From: Sacculina carcini
Taxonomy: Eukaryota; Arthropoda; Thecostraca; Sacculinidae
Assembly: GCA_916048095.2 (NCBI GenBank)
Contig: OU696582.1
Coordinates: 3,664,001 to 3,728,000, forward strand
Length of the DNA: 64,000 nt
Direction: 5' to 3'
Part shown: piece after piece, positions 19,239-31,855 of the stretch
Position numbering within the stretch: the stretch's first letter is position 1
Layout: every line of letters starts with the position of its first letter
Translations under genes and position numbers: made by a program
Notes under the pieces: model-generated
What the model saw: only the letters and a program-made list of their open reading frames with translations
What the model was told of the DNA's origin: nothing
Databases searched by the model: none

Positions 19239-22200
19239 GCGTCGGCGTCTTCTCGTTTGCTAATGACGCGTTACCCACGGCACTCATGCGAGTAAATGAT
19301 TGTGAGAAATCTGTACTTGTCGACTCAGGCTGTTCCAAGTGTATAATTCATCAATCGTGCTGTGGTTCATGGGAATCATATGCTTGCACTATTGTAACTG
19401 TTGACGGCGCCAAGCATAGGAGTCTTGGCAGGACAACGGTATGCTTACAAAGTACGGCTCATTCACCAAAATATGTTGAAGCCATGGTTGTCAGCTTCAA
19501 ACCGTTGAATTTTGAATTTGTGTTGGGATTGAATGGCATATCGTCCTACGGTGGTGTGTGCATCAGTGGCGAGGGTAATGTGAGACTTGGTGTGCACTGT
19601 GACGCTACAGCAGGAACTCAGTACACGGCTGGAGCAGCTGATGCTTCTGGTAGAATGCCGGGTAAACCGACCGACCTTGTCATAGAACGACAAGACTTTA
19701 CAGCAAAGTTCAGTGCTGACAAGAGACAGTGGACAGACAAGAGACAGTGGGCGTGGAAATGGGCGGACGGACGGCCACCAGGTGCTCTTAAAAACAAAGT
19801 TCGTGAATACGTCATGAAGCCCAGTGTTCGAATTGAATACCGTAGAGAAGTATCGGACTGGATCAAGCGTGGCTGGCTGCAACCATGTGATGAACGAGAG
19901 CACGGACCCGCGAAAGCGTTAATTCCCCTAATGGCTGTCGTTCAAAATGATAAGCAAAAAACCAGGCCAGTCCTTGACTTCAGAGAGGTCAATGAGTTCA
20001 TAAATCCATTCACTGCCAACAGTGACGTTTGTGCCGACAAAATTCGCCTGTGGAGACGTGTTGGAGGCAGTGCGGTGTTAATCCACTTGAGAATGGCTTA
20101 CTTGCAAATCGCCGTGAGCTCCGACTTGTGGCTATTTCAAACCGTCAATTTCGAGGGCCGTCGTTTTTGTCTCACGCGACTCGGATCGGTCTCAACGTCG
20201 CCCCATTGGTGATGCAAGCAGTACTGGAGACTGTGTTGAAACAGGACCCGACTGTGTTTCAGGGTACGTCTTCCTACATCGACGATGTGCTTATGAACGC
20301 GAATGTCGTTGGTGCGGACAAGGTGGTTGCACACCTGGAAAAATACGGCCTCGTGTGCAAAGATCCCGAGCGACTGCGAGACGGCGCTCGTGTCCTTGGT
20401 GTCAGAGTGGACAGCCATGGTCGTCATCTGCTATGACGCCGTGACAACTGTGTTGGTGACATACCGGATGTTCTCAAACGGCGGAACGTGTTTTCAGTTT
20501 GTGGCAAACTGACAGGGCACATGCCAGTGTGTGGCTGGTTGCGTGTGGCGGCAGCATACATCAAGCGTCGAGCAAATGCTGCAACTGCAAGCTGGGATGA
20601 CAAGCTGCGTGACGGTGGAGAAGTCCGCAAAATGCTGGAAGAAATATTGGCCCGTGTGAAAGATGCTGATCCTGCAACTGGACGCTGGGATGTGGTTGAT
20701 GGAGAGGCCACTGTTTGGACCGATGCTAGTTCATTGGTCGTGGGTGCGGTGTTGGAGATCGGCGGGTCAGTGATTGAAGACGGATGCTGGTTGCGCACTG
20801 AGGATGTGGATCATATTATTATGGCGGAACTCGATGCTGCTGTCAAAGGTGTGAACCTGGCGCTTATTTGGAAGCTGAAAAAATTCCGTCTAGTTAGTGA
20901 TTCCCGCACAGTCTTCCACTGGATAAGCAACGCATTGAGTGGGCAATCGAGACTTCAAACAAAAGCCGCCAGTGAAAGGCTTATTCGCAGGAGGTTGTCT
21001 GTTATCACGTATCTGGTGGCGGAGTACCAGTTGGACGTTAACGTCGCATTTGCCAGCTCAAGCTGCAATCTGGTGGACCAGCTGACTCGTGTGCCCACCG
21101 CATGGCTGAGAAAGCAACCTAATTCAGCCGTGTTAGTGGCAGCAGCAGCGGCAGCACCGTTTACTTCACCGCATGATCCTCTCGCTGTCGTGCGAGCCGT
21201 ACATGAGGCCTCTGGTCACCCTGGTGTGAGACGAACACTATTTCTCGAAGAAGAAAGACCCGTGTGTGAGCAGAAGGATAGCCCAAACGGTAGTGAGAAA
21301 TTGTGATCCATGCCAGTCAGTTGATCCTGCTCCTGTGCGGTGGGCAGCAGGCAAACTGCACGTAAAGCGCAACTGTCATCGTCTGGCCATCGACGTGACA
21401 CACGCGGGGCTTCACCATTACATCACTGTGATCGACTGTGGCCCGTCGCGATTCTCACTGTGGCGTCACCTGAGACAGCAAGACAGTGTGAATGTCATCT
21501 TGCAATTGGAGAACATTTTTTATGGGCGCGGTCCGCCAGCGGAAGTTCTGGCCGATAACGCAACTGTGCCTCGCAGCGCTGCTTTCAGAAGCATTCTCGA
21601 AAAATGGGGTGTCAATTTGATTTTTCGGTGCGCATATGAGCCCACTGGAAATGCCATCGCTGAGCGCAGCCATCGCACCATCAAAACAATCGCTGCTAGG
21701 TCGAACTGTTCTGTATCGGAAGCTGTACATTGGTACAACATGACTCCGAAGGACGGCCGCACAGACAGTTCCGCGCCTGCCATGCAAATATTTAAATATC
21801 GCGTGTGGTCGCGGCCAATCCCGACGCCGTCACATTCTGGCAACGCTCGAGTTAACAACGCTTCTGTGCGCTGCAAGTTCAAACTTTGAGATGTTGTGAG
21901 GGTTCGGCAGCGAGATGCAAGTTGTCACACCAGGTCACACATCGGCACTGTGACTGGTGTGACCTCTCAGCTCAGCGTCGAAGTCGACGGAGTGCCTCGT
22001 CACGTGAGAAGCCTGAGGCCGTGCAATCGACGCGTGGCTGTCAGTGTGCCGCCTGGTGTGCAGTAGCAGCAGCAGCAGCTGGAAGAAGAGCGGCGTCCGG
22101 CTCTCGTGACAGTTCCGCTTGCTGCAGTTCAGCCTGAAAGAGTTGTTGAACCGGTGCAGGTGAGTGAACAACCGAATGAATTGCCTAGTCGCTCTGCTGT

Positions 22201-22250
22201 GCGTTTGTTACGGGCCAATCCTGCGCCGCGTCAACTATTTCAATATTGAT
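19191..22250 (+). pseudogene. E6 pol: protease, RT, RNase H, integrase
   Basis: Protease VLVDSGCSKCIIH (Asp-Ser-Gly) and FVLGLNGISSYGG; RT RPVLDFREVNEFI, then a frame change at about 20180 in the LTRLG-GLNVAP block; catalytic YIDD in SSYIDDVLM; a stop near 20436; FSVCGKLTGHMPVCGW; RNase H VWTDASSLVVG, AELDAAVKG and VSDSRTV; integrase GHPGVRRTL, with a frame change near 21290; NCDPCQ; core DVTHAGLHHYITVIDCG, LADNATVP, GNAIAERSHRT; tail VEVDGVPRHVRSLR near 21990. The reading frame resumes after each break, so this is one decayed element. The catalytic residues remain except where frames shift. Confidence 0.8.
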
Positions 22251-22974
22251 GTTCATGCTATTGTGTGAGTGCGTGTGAGTATGCATGTGTGAGTGCGTGT
22301 TCAGTCTAGACGCATTTGTCATTGTTATTGTCATTCGTCATACAATGGTGTTTCCACTTTACCGCATGTTTGTCTGTGCAGCGTTTCCACTTTACCGCAT
22401 CTTGTAGATTTAAACGTTTAGTTGGCTCTTGAAGCCAGGTGTGCATGTAGTGTTATGTTTATGGAGTGTTAGTGTGTGTGTGTGTGATTTGCGTTTGTGC
22501 TCGTGTTGTGTACTGTGTTTGTATGTATGTATGAGTGTCACGCCGTGAATTATTCATGCCCCGCGGCGGCGGCGAGTGACCGGCTCGCTGCTGATTGGCT
22601 GCTGCGGCGGGTGAGGACTGTGTTGTGTCCGTGTATGCTCCCGTGTGTCACGGTGTGAGCGAGGAGTCGTGTTCTAGGTTTGACTGTTGGAGGATATACT
22701 GTGCTGTGCCAGTTGAGTGTGTGTGTGCGCTTATTACAATATAATATATTTGTCGTTTCATTAGTGTTTTAAACAAGCTCTTACAGAGCTGGGTCTAAAC
22801 ATTAATATTTTCACAAATATTTTGCACACATAGTTTTGAAGCAAATCTAATTATAATTCTACCTATACTCATTGATATTCAAACTTTCGTGAAATAGTCA
22901 CCCTAATAGTCACCCTCACTGAAATAGTCACCCTCGTGAAATAGTCACCCTCACTTGTCACGCGCTTGACATAT
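22251..22974. other. Non-coding tail of E6 and short repeats
   Basis: GT-rich sequence after the E6 pol stop, possibly an unconfirmed 3' LTR; a GC-rich block at 22555-22620; and at about 22890-22950 four imperfect copies of GAAATAGTCACCCT. No gene seen. Confidence 0.4.
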
Positions 22975-23276
22975 ATCAATCAATCAACGATGTATTTGTT
23001 ATAGCGCCCGTGGTCACAAGCGCGAAAATTACAAAAACAAGACTACTACATACACAAGTACAAAGTGAGAATCAGAAAGAGAATATTCACATAGAGTAGA
23101 ATAAGAAACCCATAGCAAACAAACATACTTAAACAAGAGAAAAATTAATAAAAGAGTGGATATGCACAAGCGACTTCACATGACAAAATCAATAGAAAAT
23201 AAGAACAAGATAAGCATGAGTACAACAATACAATGGAACAACAATAGACACAAAACAGCACCACAGACATGTAGAG

Positions 23277-26110
23277 TCAGACCGAGGCATAAGGAGTGAG
23301 AGAGTGGGAAACAGTGTCAAAAGAAATAGAGAATAGATATTTGCGGAGGGAAGAAGAAAATAGGCGAAAAGAAGGGGATGAAGTAATAGAGACAGGAAGT
23401 GAGTTGTATAGTCGAGGAGCATAGAACGAGAAAGATTTAGCTGACCAAGGAGATTCATTCAAGGCGCGAGGACAGAACAAAGGAAGTGGAATACGGGACG
23501 ATTGATTGATGGAAGGATCAAGAAGATCAGCTAAGTAAGCTGGAGATTTATAGACACGTAGTAGTTTGTATACAAGACAGCATAGGCGAAAGTGGATACG
23601 TGGAATGATGGGGAGCCAGTGAAATTGGAACAGGAAGGAGGAAGTGTGGCGACAGCGAGTGGGGTGGAGTACGAAACGACAGGATTGATTGATGATGCGC
23701 TGAAGGATTTTCAAAGAAGACCGAGTTAAGTTGAGGTGGAGTGAGCTGCAGTAGTCAAGACGGGAAAAAATAAGAGTGAACAAATTTGATAGCCGAAGGT
23801 TGGTCCAAACAAGAGCGGATAGGGTAAAGAGAACGCAGAATAAGGTAGCAGGTTCAAGCAGTGGAAATGACGTTATTGGTAAAAGAAAGATTGGAATCAA
23901 AAATAGTGCCGAGGTTACGTACAGTATTGGAGAGAGGCAGAGGAAGTAAAGGAGGAGTGATACGAGGAGGGTGAAGAATTAAGAACTCAGATTTAGAAGT
24001 ATTGAGAAGGAGGCGTCGAGATGAGGTCCATAAGGTAATATCACGTAGGATATTGGAAAGAAGAGAAGGATGAGAGAAAGGACAGGGGATACATAGTTGG
24101 ATGTCGTCGGCATAGATATGGTAAGCAACACTGTGGATCCGTAGAACTGGACAGAGAGAGGACATATAGAGGTTAAAAAGTAAAGGACCTAAGATGGAGC
24201 CCTGAGGAACTCCAGACAATAGAGAAGCAGAACTAGAAGTTGAGGAATTGAAAGTTATGGCAAAGGTCCGGTTGGATAAGTAAGAGCAGAGAAGTGATAG
24301 GGCAGATGAAGATAAGCCAATGTGGGAAAGATCATGAGTAAGAATAGTGTGGTCAACTAGGTCAAATGCAGAAGACAAATCAAGGAGTACAAGAAGAACA
24401 GACTGTTTAAAAGAGAAATGCGATAAGATGTTTTGAGAGAGGGATATGAGGACAGTTTCAGTTGAGTGAAAAGGACGGAAACCAGATCGGAAAGGATCAA
24501 GTGCACGACAAATAAAAGGAGATAGTTGAGAAAAGATGGCAGATTCCAGAAGCTTGGAAGAGAAACTCAAGAGTGATATAGGGCGGTAGCTTTTACAATC
24601 AGAGGGATCAAGAGAGGTTTTTTGAGGACAGGATAGATAATGGCATGCTTGTCAGAGAGAAATTTACCGTGGAGAAATGAAGAATTAATTAGATGAAGAA
24701 AATACGGGACCAGTGACATAATAGAAGAGGAAATGGCAAGGAAATTTAATGGATCGGCCGGTGAGAAAGAGATTTTTAACTTGGAGATTAGAAAAAGAAC
24801 ACCAGGGAGGTCAATCTGAGAGAAAGAGGGGAAATCATCAACAGAGGAAGTATGAGTCAGAAGAATATTGGAGTGGTTAATTTTAGCTTGTGCAGATATA
24901 ACCTTATCAGTAAAGTAGGATGATAGATCGGAGGCTGATAGTGAAGAAACAGGATGAGAACGGTTGCCAGTGAGTTTGTTGAGAGTCACCCAGAGGGCCT
25001 TCGGAGAACGGGAAAGGGAGGAAAGACGAGAAGTGTAAAAAGATCGCTTAGCTGAAGAAAGAGCAGTAATGTACAGAGAGCGAGAAGTGGAAAACGCCAA
25101 CAAATCAGTTGACAGGAGAGAGCGTTTCCAGGTTCGTTCTAAGGAGCGTAGATTTTTTTTAGCTCGAGAAGATGAGAGTTTATCCACGGAGGAGCTGACC
25201 TGTGTTTATGAGGACGAGCAACTAAAGGGAAAATATTATCATTGATGGAACATAGAACCGAAGACAGAAAAGTATGAATTTCATCAGGGCTGAGAGAGTA
25301 AAGAATGTGAAGAGGAAAGAGTGAACTGAGTAAACCATGGAAGTGAATTGGATCGAATTTTTTATAGTCACGGTAGAAAGAATTAGATAGAGAATTAGAT
25401 AGGGCAAGGGTCCGAGAGTGATCAGGAAATGAAAGTGGAAGGGAACTCAGTAACAGGCTATGATCCGAGAGTGAGGGGTCAGGAGGGAGAACAAGTACAT
25501 CAGATGGAGGACAGTCGGAGGATAGAATAGGAATAGGGAAAATAATAAGGTCAAGGGTGTGTCCAGATATATGAGTAGGTGAGGAAACCGGAGAAAGAAG
25601 GGCATGAGAGTTGATAAGAGAAATAAAATTGGTGGCAAGATGTGGTAAGTCGACCCAGTAGTTGAAGTCGCCTACAATTATTAATCTACTAGAAAAGGAA
25701 GAGACAATTAAGTCAAGGAGTGCTGAAAATTCAGAGAAAAAGGAAGACGAGGTACCCGGATGATTATGACGATAGACGATCAACAAGCAGAATTCACGAA
25801 AAGAGGGAAGAGAAAGAGATAGAGCAAGATATTCAAAAGAGGAATATGGAGGGAAGGAAGAAATAACAGAAATAGGAAGGGATTTATGAAACAAGCAACC
25901 CACTCCACCACCAGAAGATTTAGAGTTAGTTCTAGCCTTATGGGAGAACGAATAATCAGGAAGGATGTTGGAGGCAAAAGAAGGAACGTCGGACTCGAGG
26001 AGCCATGTCTCGACTATGCAAAGGATGGAGAGAGAGTAGTGGGAGCAAATATGTGAAATATGAGAAGTCTTGTTGCGACAGGAACGAATATTAATGAAGC
26101 CAATGGGGAT
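23277..26110 (-). pseudogene. L1m ORF2: AP endonuclease and reverse transcriptase
   Basis: Four successive frames. Endonuclease part (25139-25903): VYRHNHPGTSS, IIVGDFNYWVD and LSDHSLLLSS, the typical APE motifs. RT part (23854-24570): SGFRPFHSTETVL, LLDLSSAFDLVDHTIL, SGVPQGSILGPLLFNLYM and the catalytic YADD (HIYADDIQLC). C-terminal part (23277-23900): QSCRFVLHP, HWLPIIPRIHFRLCCLVYKLL. Such proteins nick the target and prime reverse transcription there. The frame changes inactivate it. Confidence 0.8.
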
Positions 26111-26131
26111 ATGAGGGAGGACCGGTGGTAG

Positions 26132-27235
26132 TCATGTGCAGGAATTAGGACTAGACGTATAACTAGACGTAGCAGTGCGCTGCTGAAGAGAGCCACGAAC
26201 GGCAAGAAAAGATGGACAAGATGAGCAGAACGAAGAGTGAGAATGAGGACGGCCCGTGGACGCACAGTTATGACACTTTTCAGGTGCCAATCGGTCACAG
26301 ACATTTGACCGGTGAGGGCCAGCACAGTGACCGCGCACGACTTCGCGCGAACAGTGGTCATCCCTGTGTCCAAGGCCAGCGCATCTGCCACAGTGGACCA
26401 CCCAAAATCTGTCGTAAACCGGGCAGGAGCATAGATCGATAAACAACCGGTCACCAGCTCTCCTCAACAGAGCTCGTACATCAGGTGAAACAGCAACAAC
26501 AGCGTGAATGGCATTGTTTTTGGGCCGAGTGTAAAAAAGAAGGCGAAGTTCAGTCTCAGGAACAGAAGAGAGAATAGAGTTTTTTTGACGGAGCAGTGTG
26601 GTAAAACGATCAGCCGATATATCGTGTGGGATATTCGCCATGGTGATTTTGGGCCCAATGGGCGCCGCAGTTGGTAAGACGACGTCGACATCCGGCAGGG
26701 ACGAGCGCACGCGGTCAGCCACATGCTCGGCAGCTGCAGTTGAATGACAGCGCAGTACAAAGCTTCCATTAGCCGCAGGACGACAAGAGGACACAGGGAC
26801 ATCCTGCAGTGCCGGGGAAAGCCTGGAGGCCGTGATTGGCTCACTACCACGCGACTTCAACACCACAGCATGTGTCGGGCGACGGTGGGCCGGCTCAGGT
26901 GAGGGCACGGGAGCAGGTGCTGGACATACATTGCGCGATCCAAGCGCAGCAACCGAAGCCTCAACAGATTCAAGCCTAGAACCAACAGCAACAAGATTCT
27001 CGGCAAGCTGCAGCGCGAGCTTAGCGCGGCCCAGACAAAGCGAACAAATCCAGTTAACAACCTTGATTTGGTCAGAGCGGACGCCTATCAGTGACGCGCA
27101 TCTGATGTGAGCCCACGATGAACACAAGCAGCAGCCCATCCACTTGGATTGCTCCCCCGTCGTCAATTTGCAGTAGCAGCAGGACTCGGATGGGGTCCCA
27201 GATGACATCCCGGCGACCAGGATAACAAACAACAA
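26132..27235 (-). pseudogene. L1m ORF1: PHD finger and CCHC protein
   Basis: About 367 codons from 27235 in one frame. The N-terminus holds a PHD-like cross-brace (CCYCKLTTGE, CCLCSSWAHIRC, WICSLCLG). A middle domain resembles an RRM-like LINE ORF1 core (KITMANIPHDISADRF). A Cys/His cluster near the end (CGRCAGLGHRDDHC, CHNCASTGRPHSH) resembles zinc knuckles that bind LINE RNA. The frame seems open, but its ORF2 is broken. An in-frame ATG lies at MSSGTP near the start. Confidence 0.75.
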
Positions 27236-27289
27236 TCAATGTGTGCGATAATCCAATAACTGACACACGCAACCAGCCAACCCACCATT

Positions 27290-28960
27290 ACAACAACAAC
27301 AACAACAACAACATATATTTAATATAGCGCACATATTTATACACAGGCGCGAAAAAGACAACCGACAGGAACATCACAGCGAGCAGGGAGTAGGCACAAA
27401 TAGAAAAATGAAAACACGTTTGCAAACTGGAACATGCTAGATGGCCGTTGGCTATCAGATAGCTCATCCGCCCTTGAAACAGGTTTTGTTTTTTTCCTGT
27501 CGGGTGTCTAGCCACCCTCCTCACTGCAGAACAGTGGGGGAGCCGGTTTAGTCGCCGACGACTCGACCATGAATCTGGTTGTACTGGAATTACACGGTTA
27601 CCAGTAGCAGGGCGAAGCCTGACCAGACAACGACGAATACAAGAGATGCAAAAACGGGACGCAGCAACGAAAACAGATAATTCACAGTGAGTAAAAAGAC
27701 AAATATCAAGCAAGAACAACGAGTGTACAACATAGGACGATCAGCACAAACAACACGCAGAGACAAATCATAACCAGAGACAAATCATACATTTAGTCAT
27801 CAAGAGAACGAGTGAGCAGATATTTATGAAGATCAGCAGAAAAGGATCGGAATGAAGACTTGTGGTGAAGGTAAGATGGAAGCGAGTTATAGATACGAGG
27901 AGCAGAGAAATAAAAGGATTTGGATGACCAAGAAGATTGATTAAGAGCAGGATGACAGACTAATGGCACAGGAATGCGACAAGAAGTGCGATTATTGAGA
28001 GTCAATAGGGAACGGAGATATGAAGGAGAAGAGGGGGAGTGGATAAGTTTGAAGACCAGACAACATACCTTATAGCGGATACGAGAAAGAGCAGGTAACC
28101 AACCGAGCTGTCGGATATGCACCGAAGTAGGGGTTCGCGGAGGAAGCCTCAGTACAAACCGACAAGCAAGGTTGATCACTGCTTGGAGTTGGCGGATAGA
28201 TTTCAAGGGAAGATGGAAGAAGAGCGAGTTGCAATATTCGATCTTAGAAAAGATGTAGGAGTTGGAAAGATGTAGGATCTTAGAAAAGATGTACCAGAAG
28301 ACTAGCGGATGATACATCAATCGACGAACGGATAGGGTAAAATTGTCGGAGTAAAAAGCGGCACGAGCGGATAAGCTGAGAAAAATGAGTCGAGAAAGAA
28401 AGGTTGGGATCGAACAAGACACCCAAATTGCGCATTTGATTGGCTAGCGGAAGGTTGATAGAGTGAGGAGAAATTCGAGGAGGGTGAAAGACTAGATATT
28501 CTGTTTTGTCAGGGTTGAGAACAAGTTTACGTGAAGCAGCCCAAGAAGAAATCTGGGTGAGCAGTATAGAGACCAAATTTGAAGAATGAGGAGAAAGAGG
28601 AAAATAAATTTGGATGTCGTCAGCGTATACGTGAAATGAAACTGGATAGCTGCGGAGAATAGGACAAAGGGATGATACGTATAAGTTGAAAAGTAAAGGA
28701 CCAAGAAGTGAGCCTTGTGGAACCCCAGAGGTGAGAGAAAAGTCGCACGATAAAGCCGCATTACTGCGAACAGCATAGGAACGATCATTTAGATATGAGG
28801 TAAGAAGAGAAAGTGCAGTAGATGTGAGGCCTAGATGAGCAAGATCGCAGCATAAGATTTCGTGGTCGACTAGATCGAAGGCAGCAGAAAAATCTAAGGA
28901 AATCAGAAGGACGGAATTTCCAAATGAAAAATTAGAGAATAGATCATTGGAGAGGCAGAG
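27290..28960 (-). pseudogene. LINE L2m, 5'-truncated RT fragment
   Basis: Minus-strand RT C-terminal half of the same LINE family: SSWAASRKLVLNPDKTEYLVF, FHPPRISP, MRNLGVLFDPNLSFS and HIRQLGWLPALSRIRYKVCCLVFKL, in three frames. The catalytic YADD region lies near 28620 in decayed form. The 3' end at 27290-27310 reads GCGCTATATTAAATATATG followed by a TTG repeat. Confidence 0.75.
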
Positions 28961-29176
28961 AAGAAGTGAACTTTAAGATTACTTTAACTTTAACTTTAAC
29001 TTTAAGAACTTTGAAGATTACAAGACAACTTTGCTCAGCCGACTGGAATAATAATATTTCAAACATTTCGAAACAATATATTTATAAACTATCAGATTTC
29101 ACTACATATTATATCATTTCTGAATAAATATAGTCGTAATAGTCCGTTGTCTGAGCACTTGAATACATTTACATTA
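28961..29176. repeat. AT-rich spacer with a short CTTTAA tandem repeat
   Basis: 28972-29005 contains about five copies of ACTTTA. The rest is AT-rich without recognisable genes. Confidence 0.5.
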
Positions 29177-29230
29177 CAAGAGAACGAGTGAGCAGATATT
29201 TATGAAGATCAGCAGAAAAGGATCGGAATG
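29177..29230. repeat. 54-bp exact direct repeat of 27801-27854
   Basis: Identical to the ORF2 3' region of L2m at 27801-27854, but here it is fused head-on to the truncated ORF1 of L3. Confidence 0.85.
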
Positions 29231-29983
29231 CTGAAGAGCAAGAGTGAAGAGCCGGTAAAGATCGAGCGAGTGCAGTCGGCCCTCTCCACTGTCCCAGTGA
29301 CGCAGGCGCGCGCCACCAAATCCGGTGGCATGGTGGTAAAATGTGCTACCAAGGACGCGGCAGCGAAAGCGGCAAAATCATTGGATGGCAGCCCTGAGCT
29401 TGAGGTGTCGGTTGTCAACAAACCAAAAATGCTGCTTCCGAAAATCACTTTGGTCAACGTCCCGCCATCCTCTCATGAGAACCTTGCTGCCTCACTTCGG
29501 ATGAAAAATGAATTTCTCGCGGATGTGCCTGACGCGGATTTGAAGGTGTTGTTTATAACAAAGCCGCGACAGGGCTGTTCCCATGCGGTGCTGTCAGTCA
29601 CGCCGGAAGTACGCCAACTGATCCGAGCTGCTGGCGACCGCCTGTATGTACACTTATGCTGCTGTCGCGTGTATGACAGATACTGGGTTGTCCGCTGTTC
29701 GTGCTGCAGTGGACTGGGTCACAAAATGGATCGTTGCCCAGTAAAAACTGCGGTTTGTGGCCACTGCGCTGGTCCCCACATGTCTTCCGCATGTCCAGAC
29801 ACAACAAAGGTGAGGTGCATTAACTGCTCCAATCATGGACGCCCGGCTGATCATCCGGCTTTTTCACCAAAATGTCCGTCGCTTTTGGCCGTACAGAACT
29901 CCATTCGTGAGCGCACTCTCTCTGCTCCTCTTTCTCAGTCTCCAACTGATTCCCTTGCTGCCACCTCGGCGGTATCTGCTTGA
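29231..29983 (+). pseudogene. L3 ORF1, 5'-truncated
   Basis: Plus strand, same protein as L1m ORF1 but starting inside it, without the PHD finger. It keeps the middle domain (KITLVNVPPSSHENL) and the Cys/His cluster (CSCCSGLGHKMDRC, CGHCAGPH, CINCSNHGRPADH). The ATG at 29228 is supplied by the flanking 54-bp repeat, so it is not the natural start. The frame is otherwise open. Confidence 0.75.
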
Positions 29984-30069
29984 CTACCACAGCCACATTG
30001 TTTCTCCTCCACTGCCACCTCTCTTCATCAGAATTCGTTCTCTAGTTCTCCTTCGCTCACCTTTGCTCT

Positions 30070-31439
30070 TTTAAATATAAGGTCTTGCCGTTACAAAGCT
30101 CACTATTTATCCCATCTCTGTTCATCACATAATATTGATATCCTTTGCCTAACAGAAACTTGGCTTTTTGATACCGACATCTCTTCTTTTGTTGCTCATA
30201 TACCTAGTAGTTTTGGTTTTCTGCACATGTCTCGTTCAAGCCTTATCTGCTCCCGTGGCGGTGGTGTTGGTTGTATCTATGCAAAATCACTGTCCCTTTC
30301 GCTAATTCCTGATCTTAAATCTGCCTATTCTTCTTTTGAATTCATTGCCCTTGCATTGTCCGTACCTTCTCGTCCTAAGCTCTGCATAATTGTTGTCTAT
30401 CGACATAATCACCCAGGAACTACGTCTGCATTCTTTGATGAATTCTCTGATCTTCATGAATCTGTGACGAAATTATTCTCAAATAGATATCTAATCGTTG
30501 GTGACTTCAACTTCCCTTCCTCTAATGTATACTTCTCTCAGTTTTGTTCCTTCGTTGACTCTCATGCGCTTTGCTCTCCGATATCTTCCCCCACTCATTT
30601 GTCGGGTCATATTCTTGACCTGCTTCTTTTTCCTGTGCCAACTATCTCCACTGACTTAGCTGTACCGAAAGTTGAAGTTTTCCCTCCCGATCGCTCATTT
30701 TCGGATCATAGCTTATGCCTATTTGACATTCCGTTACCTTCTAAATCATCTAGTATGTTTCCTCATTCATTCAGATCGTATAGAAACTTTGATCCTGGTG
30801 TATTCATATCATTTCTTACATCTCGGCTACCTTCTCATGTGTTTTATTCACTACCAGCTGACGAAGTATATTCTTGTTTTTCCATGGTTCTTTCTGATAT
30901 TAATGATACCCTTTTTCCTTTGAAAACTTGTTCCCGCACATACATGCCCATTCCATGGTTTAATGCTGAACTTCTCTCTTTGAAACGCTTTCAACGCCGG
31001 TCTGAACGTTTGTGGCGTCGCTCAAGATCTGAGTCGAATTGGTCCGCCTACTGCTCGTCTCGTGCAGCTTATCTGGCCGCTCTCTCTGATGCTAAGTGCT
31101 CTTTCTACAAATCTAAACTGACCTCACTTTCGGTCTCACAGAAACTGCTCTGGTCGACTCTAAACACTATCTCTGGCCGTCGTTCCACATCTACAACATG
31201 TTCAACCACTGCTTCTGAATTCGCAACGTTCTTCTGGAACAAAGTGAAAACTACAGATGAAAGCATTCCAGCTACACATCACAAAATCACACACTCTACT
31301 TCATCAACTACTCTCTCTTCCTTTACTCATGTCGTCCTCTCTGATATCCTAGCCTTACTTTCATCAATAAAAATATCTGCCTCTCCCGCCGATCCTATTA
31401 ATTTTAAGGCCTTCTCTCACTCGATTACTCTATTCGCTC
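30070..31439 (+). pseudogene. L3 ORF2, first part: AP endonuclease and linker
   Basis: APE motifs in order: NIRSCRYK, DILCLTETWL (catalytic Glu), GGGVGCIY, VYRHNHPGTT, LIVGDFNFPSS and FSDHSLCLF (His of the SDH box). A linker follows up to the E5 insertion at 31440. The frame is open from about 30070. Removing E5 plus one CGCTC copy joins it in frame to the RT at 43708, so ORF2 was intact here when E5 arrived. Confidence 0.85.
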
Positions 31440-31757
31440 TGTGATATATTGATGAGACTGATGGAGCAAGTATGACAAGACACTACAACACTGTTCAAAG
31501 TTATCACTACACACGAACCACGCGCCAACACAACTCACCACCGCACCACCAATTTCACACTGAAGCACAACTCGCCATGAACACAACAGCGCGCACGCAT
31601 ACAGACATCGCCAATCGCTCACACACACACGCACACACACACACACACACATACATACAAACATACATGCATGCCTACGCAGCAAGCACGACCACTCGCA
31701 CGAACACTCGCACGCACAGATACAAGTAAGCACACATACATGCATACATATATAACA
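31440..31757 (-). repeat. 3' LTR of E5
   Basis: Starts TGTGATAT and ends ATAACA on the plus strand. The internal side carries CCGCCCCTAG (a polypurine tract on the minus strand). Contains an AC microsatellite at about 31618-31650. Confidence 0.9.
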
Positions 31758-31855
31758 CCGCCCCTAGTTAGTCTCACTAACTATTACAACAAGTAGTCAC
31801 ATTTTGAATTGAACACAGAAACGAATTGAACACAGAAATTACACAGTCTTCAAAC

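Larger units (their letters stand above)
22975..27272 (-). mobile_element. LINE L1m (CR1/L2-like non-LTR), nearly full length, decayed
   Basis: Minus strand: ORF1 with PHD finger, then endonuclease-RT ORF2, then a 3' end reading GCGCTATAACAAATACATCGTTGATTGATTGAT, a short ATTG-type repeat tail. Related copies lie at 27290-28960 and 29231-45455. Several frameshifts in ORF2. Confidence 0.8.
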
